Below, piece by piece: positions 14,341 through 19,620 of a stretch of 19,620 nucleotides of DNA (the first letter of the stretch is position 1; each line of letters opens with the position of its first letter). Below the pieces are notes generated by a model that was not told the DNA's origin, ran no database searches, and saw only the letters and a program-made list of their open reading frames with translations. Source of the stretch: an uncultured Fusobacterium sp. (GTDB taxonomy: Bacteria; Fusobacteriota; Fusobacteriia; Fusobacteriales; Fusobacteriaceae). The translations under genes were made by a program, and so were the position numbers. The stretch spans positions 1 through 19,620 of the forward strand of contig UQQO01000031.1 in NCBI GenBank assembly GCA_900543175.1, given 5' to 3'.

Positions 14341-15692
14341 TATACTGTAACATCTTTTATCCATTTAAGAGATCTATATCTAATTAAAGACGCTACCAAC
14401 TTTATAAACTCTGAGAAATCAGCCATAGCAACTAATAAAAATACAGGCACTTTATAATAAGCTCCAATAAAAGCCACAGGAACAGCATAGAACCAAAGTG
14501 GGAAAATATCTAAGCAGAAAGCAACCTTTGTATCTCCACCAGCTCTAAAAAGTCCAATAAGCAGAGTCCAGTTAATCATCTTTAAAAATACAAATATTCC
14601 AGCAGCTCTCATAGTTTTTACAGCCATTATATGTGCTTCATTTGGAAGATGGTATAGAGAAACAATTGTTCCAGTTAATGCTTGAACTAAAATTAAACTG
14701 AAGATTCCCATAATAAAGGCGATTTGAAGTATCTTTTTAGAATAGATAATAACCTTGTTTTTATCACCTTTTCCAATAGTATGTCCAATAATTACAGAGG
14801 CAGAGTTTGAAATTCCCATAAAGATAATAGATGATATAGCAGTAATAATATCAGCTATCTGAACACAAGCAGCTTGAGTAGTTCCAAGCTTTGAATATGC
14901 TACAGATAGAGAAACTGTTCCAAGTATCCAAAGCATCTCTGTAAGAAATACAGGAGATGATATTCTAATAATCTCTTTAATAAGATCTTTAGGAAGATTC
15001 ATATATGATTCTATTTTTCCCTTTAAATTAAAATCTTTTTTATACACTATTAACCAAATTGTAGTCAATTCGCAGATTCTAGCAATAACAGTTGCAATAG
15101 CAGCTCCTTGCTCTTTTAAACAAGGAAAACCAAAATTTCCGTAGATTAAGCAGTAGTTGAAAAATGTATTTATAGCTACTCCCACAGAAGCAGATACCAT
15201 AGGGAATTTAGTAAGTCCCATAGCTCTAAGGCAAAATCCAGTACTGAAAGATAGGGCATAGAAACTATATGAAAATAGAGCTTTAGTTATATATGATACT
15301 CCTATTTTTAAAACCTCTGGATCTTTGGTAAAAATTCCAATGATTTTTTCAGCATTGAAAAAAGTAATAGTTGAGAAGATTATAGCTAAAGTAAAGCAAG
15401 AGATTACCATTTTTCCTAAAATACGTCTAATCATGTCAAAATTTCTCTTACCATAATATTGAGCAACAAAAACTCCCATACCACTACAAAGCCCAAATAG
15501 AAAAAGATCCAGTATTCTATATACACTATTAGCAAAACCAACAGCAGCAATATAGTCAGTACCTAATCTTCCTATCATTAGATTATCTATGAAATTTAGA
15601 GAAGATGATATAAGTTGTTGAATCATTAAAGGTACACCTATTGTAAGAAAACTTTTATAAAATTCAGATAGATCTATTTTTTTCTTTTCCAT
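14340..15692 (-). CDS. MATE family efflux transporter
   Basis: A 450-residue membrane protein with about 12 hydrophobic segments and the two-fold repeat of the MATE family. Family patterns seen include the opening IGVPLMIQQLISSSLNFIDN with LMIGRLGTDYIAAVGFAN, and in the second half SSPVFLTEMLWILGTVSLSVAYSKLG with SASVIIGHTIGKG. MATE proteins export cationic drugs, dyes or metabolites in exchange for Na+ or H+; the substrate cannot be read from sequence. The start at 15692 is preceded by GGGGGAA at good spacing. It is a single-gene unit, with a likely promoter at 15726-15754 and the shared terminator at 14311-14336. No regulator gene is next to it. Confidence 0.9.
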   Translation of the reverse strand: MEKKKIDLSEFYKSFLTIGVPLMIQQLISSSLNFIDNLMIGRLGTDYIAAVGFANSVYRILDLFLFGLCSGMGVFVAQYYGKRNFDMIRRILGKMVISCFTLAIIFSTITFFNAEKIIGIFTKDPEVLKIGVSYITKALFSYSFYALSFSTGFCLRAMGLTKFPMVSASVGVAINTFFNYCLIYGNFGFPCLKEQGAAIATVIARICELTTIWLIVYKKDFNLKGKIESYMNLPKDLIKEIIRISSPVFLTEMLWILGTVSLSVAYSKLGTTQAACVQIADIITAISSIIFMGISNSASVIIGHTIGKGDKNKVIIYSKKILQIAFIMGIFSLILVQALTGTIVSLYHLPNEAHIMAVKTMRAAGIFVFLKMINWTLLIGLFRAGGDTKVAFCLDIFPLWFYAVPVAFIGAYYKVPVFLLVAMADFSEFIKLVASLIRYRSLKWIKDVTV

Positions 15693-15725
15693 AAAATTCC
15701 CCCAAATAAAGATTAATTATAAGAT

Positions 15726-15754
15726 ATTTTATCAGTAAAATTTATAAAAAACAA
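15726..15754 (-). promoter_or_regulatory. Likely promoter of the MATE gene
   Basis: On the minus strand TTGTTT (15749-15754) and TAAAAT (15726-15731) are 17 bases apart, 33 bases upstream of the start codon. Match is moderate in very AT-rich DNA. Confidence 0.4.
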
Positions 15755-15780
15755 GATTATCAATTAAAATAAAAAAACTA

Positions 15781-15809
15781 TTGACATAGTTGAAAAAATA
15801 TCATAATAT
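15781..15809 (+). promoter_or_regulatory. groESL promoter
   Basis: A perfect -35 box TTGACA (15781-15786) is followed after 17 bases by TAATAT (15804-15809). Transcription would start near 15816, just ahead of the CIRCE operator, as in other HrcA-controlled operons. Confidence 0.75.
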
Positions 15810-15822
15810 ATACTTGTAAAAA

Positions 15823-15849
15823 ATAGCACTCATCTAATAAGAGTGCTAA
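15823..15849 (+). promoter_or_regulatory. CIRCE operator (HrcA binding site) of groESL
   Basis: The sequence is ATAGCACTC-N9-GAGTGCTAA. It matches the CIRCE consensus TTAGCACTC-N9-GAGTGCTAA with one change at the outermost base of the left arm. It lies between the promoter and the groES ribosome binding site. CIRCE is bound by the repressor HrcA, so heat-shock control is expected; hrcA itself is not in the window. Confidence 0.95.
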
Positions 15850-15871
15850 TAAAATTGTTGGAGGGATATAG

Positions 15872-17775
<1,904 letters not shown>

Positions 17776-17847
17776 AAATTTGTTAAAAATAAAAATTAAT
17801 ATAAAATGATCAACGGATAACTAAAAACTAAAACTATTTTGTATGAG

Positions 17848-17880
17848 AAACTGGTTTCTATATGAAGCCAGTTTTTTCTT
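17848..17880 (+). terminator. groESL terminator
   Basis: AAACTGGTTTC (17848-17858) pairs with GAAGCCAGTTT (17864-17874), an 11-bp stem with one G-T pair and a TATAT loop, followed by TTTCTTTT within a continuous T run. It lies 72 bases after the groEL stop. Confidence 0.88.
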
Positions 17881-17929
17881 TTAAACTATAATTTATCATT
17901 CTAATAAAAAGTAAAAATATTGTTATCCC

Positions 17930-18096
17930 TAACATCAAGTTGACGTAATTTAGAAGTGAATATTAGAAGCCCTCAGCGAAATGCAGTTAAGAAAATGCAA
18001 CGTGTTTGAGCGGAGCTTGTGGAGCGAGTTTTGCATTTTCAACGGAATGAGCAATAGGGATTCTTTATTCACTGACATGGAGGCAAATTGATGTTA
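17930..18096. repeat. Nested-palindrome element, candidate dispersed repeat or mobile-element remnant
   Basis: This stretch of about 167 bp has three nested inverted repeats. The ends are a perfect 9-bp pair, TAACATCAA (17930-17938) and TTGATGTTA (18088-18096). Inside them TGAATATTAGAAGCCCT (17957-17973) pairs imperfectly with the segment at 18056-18071. The innermost pair, GAAAATGCAA (17991-18000) and TTGCATTTTC (18031-18040), is perfect over 10 bp. The centre (GAGCGGAGC ... GGAGCGAG) is visibly richer in G than its surroundings. No gene of useful length lies within it. It looks like a short palindromic repeat, a MITE or an IS200/IS605-type end; a structured RNA is also possible. Copy number cannot be judged from one window. 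Confidence 0.6.
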
Positions 18097-18140
18097 AAAA
18101 AGAAATAGAGACAACTTAACTTGACTAATAATCGCTAAAT

Positions 18141-18212
18141 ACAAAGGGACTTTGTCAAAACCTAGCAATATGCTAGATAACTGAGCTTAGTTAGATATAT
18201 TATAGTTTACTA
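18141..18212. repeat. Run of small inverted repeats between groEL and gltS
   Basis: Four short palindromes follow each other: ACAAAG/CTTTGT (18141-18155), CTAGCA/TGCTAG (18162-18176), TAACT...AGTTA (about 18178-18193) and TATAGT/ACTATA (about 18200-18213). No coding frame covers them. They lie beyond the gltS terminator on the minus strand. Their clustering is more than I expect by eye in AT-rich DNA, but each stem is short. Confidence 0.35.
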
Positions 18213-18256
18213 TAAAAAAATACTACAGTTATATAATTACTTATACAACTGTAGTA
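18213..18256 (-). terminator. gltS terminator
   Basis: TACTACAGTT (18221-18230) and AACTGTAGTA (18247-18256) form a perfect 10-bp stem with a 16-base loop. On the minus strand the stem is followed directly by TTTTTTTATA, as required for intrinsic termination of gltS transcripts. Confidence 0.8.
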
Positions 18257-18269
18257 CTGTTTTGAGGAG

Positions 18270-18298
18270 TTTCCAGCTAGAGTTAATCTAGTTGGAAA
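18270..18298. repeat. Hairpin directly after the gltS stop codon
   Basis: TTTCCAGCTAGA (18270-18281) pairs with TCTAGTTGGAAA (18287-18298), 12 bp with one non-Watson-Crick position and a 5-base loop. It starts four bases past the gltS stop. It has no T tract on the minus strand, so it may protect the mRNA 3' end ahead of the true terminator at 18213-18256. Confidence 0.55.
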
Positions 18299-18302
18299 AA
18301 CT

Positions 18303-19499
18303 TTATTTAACTAAATTTATAAAGAATGTAATAATAGCAGCATTAAAGAAATCTATAAACAATCCACCAACAATAGGAATTACAAAGAATGCCTTAGGAG
18401 ATGGAAGGTATTTTTCTGTAAGAGCTTCCATATTTGCAAGAGCTTTAGGAGTAGTTCCAAAACCACATCCACAATGTCCACCAGTCATAACAGCAGCATC
18501 ATAATCTCTTCCAGTAAGATTAAATGTAACAAAGTAAGCAAATACTCCCATAAGAACAGTTTGACCAAGAAGCATTAATATCAATGGTAGAGCTAACTCT
18601 TTTAATTCCCATAATCTAAAGCTCATAAGAGTCATAGAAAGGAACATTGCTAAAGTAAAACTTCCAATTACAGAAATGATATCAAGATCTATCTCAAATT
18701 TTCCTGAATAGTCAGAAAGATTTCTCATAATAGAAGCAGCAAACATAGCTCCTATATATGGTGGAAGAACCATTCCTAAGCTACTTAAAAAGTTAGAAAT
18801 TAAGCTTCCTACTCCCATAGCAATAACAACTTGGAAACCAGATGGAAGAATTCTTTTAGCACTTAACATTTCAACTTTTCCACCAGTAGATTCAAAAAGA
18901 TCATTTTCATTTTTCTTATTTAATAGATTGTGTTTGTTAATAAGTCTTTTACAAATAGGTCCAGCTATAATACTACCAGCAATAAGAGCATATGTAGCAG
19001 TAGCCATGGCAACCATTGTAGCTCCCTCTGCTTGTCCAGCTCCAACAGCTTCTATGATAGGTCCAAAAGCTCCAGCAGTTCCAGGTCCACCAGTAGTTGC
19101 AAGAGAACCAGTAGCAAGTCCTATTAATAAGTTAATATGTAAGAATTTAGCCATAGCAACACCAAATACATTTTGTAAAACAGCTAGTGCCACAGCAGCA
19201 ATTAAAAACATAAGAACTGGTAATCCGGCTTTTTTCAACAGTTTAATACTAGCTGAAAAACCAACAGTAGTAAAGAAAGCAATCATAAATACATCTCTTA
19301 AAGTGTCCTCAAAAACAAAAGAGAGTATTCCAGTTTCATGCCCTATAAGAGTTAAAATCGAAAATAGAGTTCCTCCAGTAACAGCATCTGGTATACAATT
19401 TTCTTTTAAAAATTTAAAAGTATTGTTGATAGTCTTCCCTAAATAAAGAACTATAACTGCCAATGCCATCGTTTGGATAGTTGTAAGATTTAATACCAT
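18303..19499 (-). CDS. gltS: Sodium/glutamate symporter GltS
   Basis: A 398-residue inner-membrane protein of the glutamate:Na+ symporter (ESS) family. It has about 10-12 hydrophobic segments in two related halves, each with a glycine-rich re-entrant loop: ATGSLATTGGPGTAGAFGP in the first half and MTGGHCGCGFGTTPKALANM in the second. These loops form the substrate and sodium path in this family. The C-terminal IPIVGGLFIDFFNAAII is also typical. It imports glutamate with Na+, in keeping with an amino-acid-fermenting anaerobe. The start at 19499 has GGAGGAA about 10 bases upstream. It is a single-gene unit with a strong terminator; its promoter lies in the AT-rich stretch 19515-19620, where the complement of 19554-19559 reads TATAAT. 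Confidence 0.95.
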   Translation of the reverse strand: MVLNLTTIQTMALAVIVLYLGKTINNTFKFLKENCIPDAVTGGTLFSILTLIGHETGILSFVFEDTLRDVFMIAFFTTVGFSASIKLLKKAGLPVLMFLIAAVALAVLQNVFGVAMAKFLHINLLIGLATGSLATTGGPGTAGAFGPIIEAVGAGQAEGATMVAMATATYALIAGSIIAGPICKRLINKHNLLNKKNENDLFESTGGKVEMLSAKRILPSGFQVVIAMGVGSLISNFLSSLGMVLPPYIGAMFAASIMRNLSDYSGKFEIDLDIISVIGSFTLAMFLSMTLMSFRLWELKELALPLILMLLGQTVLMGVFAYFVTFNLTGRDYDAAVMTGGHCGCGFGTTPKALANMEALTEKYLPSPKAFFVIPIVGGLFIDFFNAAIITFFINLVK

Positions 19500-19553
19500 A
19501 ATTTAAGTTCCTCCTTTAAAAATAAACGTGTTAATTTCATTTTTTATATATTA

Positions 19554-19559
19554 ATTATA
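19554..19559 (-). promoter_or_regulatory. Possible -10 box of gltS
   Basis: The complement reads TATAAT 54 bases upstream of the gltS start. The segment at 17-base spacing upstream (TATTTA, complement of 19577-19582) is a poor -35. The whole region is nearly pure A/T, so matches are cheap. Confidence 0.35.
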
Positions 19560-19620
19560 TTGATAACATATATTAATAAATATGTAAGAATAAATATATC
19601 ACATTTTATATATATAATTC

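Noticed and set aside
18074..18112. Small gene beginning at the right edge of the palindromic element (GGAGG followed by ATG at 18091)
   Set aside because: The frame stops after five codons. It may be a relic, but there is no gene to annotate.
18928..19446. Open plus-strand frame of 172 codons opposite gltS
   Set aside because: Antisense shadow of GltS with Ala/Pro/Ile-rich low-information sequence.

Overview
The window is AT-rich chromosomal DNA, most likely from a Fusobacterium. The basis is the style of GroEL/GroES (GroEL ends in a short Gly-Met tail), heavy use of AGA/ATA/TTA codons, strong GGAGG-type ribosome binding sites, and a gene set (Na+/glutamate symporter, PanF, peptide-binding protein with M20 hydrolase) common in amino-acid-fermenting anaerobes. 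The species cannot be fixed from sequence alone.

Layout. Positions 1-228 (-) hold the start of a secreted or membrane-anchored protein cut by the window edge. From 413 to 5162 (+) runs a tight five-gene unit: a TrhA/hemolysin III membrane protein, an OmpR-type response regulator lacking the usual acidic pocket, a 48-residue small protein, a three-domain acyl ligase-ACP-acyltransferase, and a class A beta-lactamase-like serine hydrolase, closed by an intrinsic terminator. The set suggests envelope or phospholipid work with its own regulator. From 8409 down to 5217 (-) lies an McrBC modification-dependent restriction locus in which mcrB is split by a frameshift inside its EVE-like domain. Next on the minus strand is a two-gene unit, peptide/solute-binding protein then M20 amidohydrolase (11366 to 8590). 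Between it and panF sits a small transcription unit for a 53-residue membrane peptide with its own promoter and terminator. yhdT-panF (13524 to 11825, -) is a sodium/pantothenate uptake pair. A YczE/YitT-type membrane protein (+) and a MATE exporter (-) converge on a shared terminator at 14311-14336.

From 15781 to 17874 (+) is groES-groEL, with a sigma70-type promoter and a CIRCE operator, so HrcA control is expected. The 527-base gap after groEL holds the groEL terminator, a compact nested-palindrome element of about 167 bp (17930-18096) and a run of small hairpins leading to the gltS terminator. gltS (19499 to 18303, -) closes the window.

Most genes are ordinary housekeeping or transport genes. 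The points worth a second look are the atypical response regulator, the broken mcrB, the two overlooked small proteins, the reordered acyl ligase fusion, and the palindromic element after groEL. I saw no tRNA, rRNA, CRISPR array, intact insertion sequence or clearly new multi-gene system.
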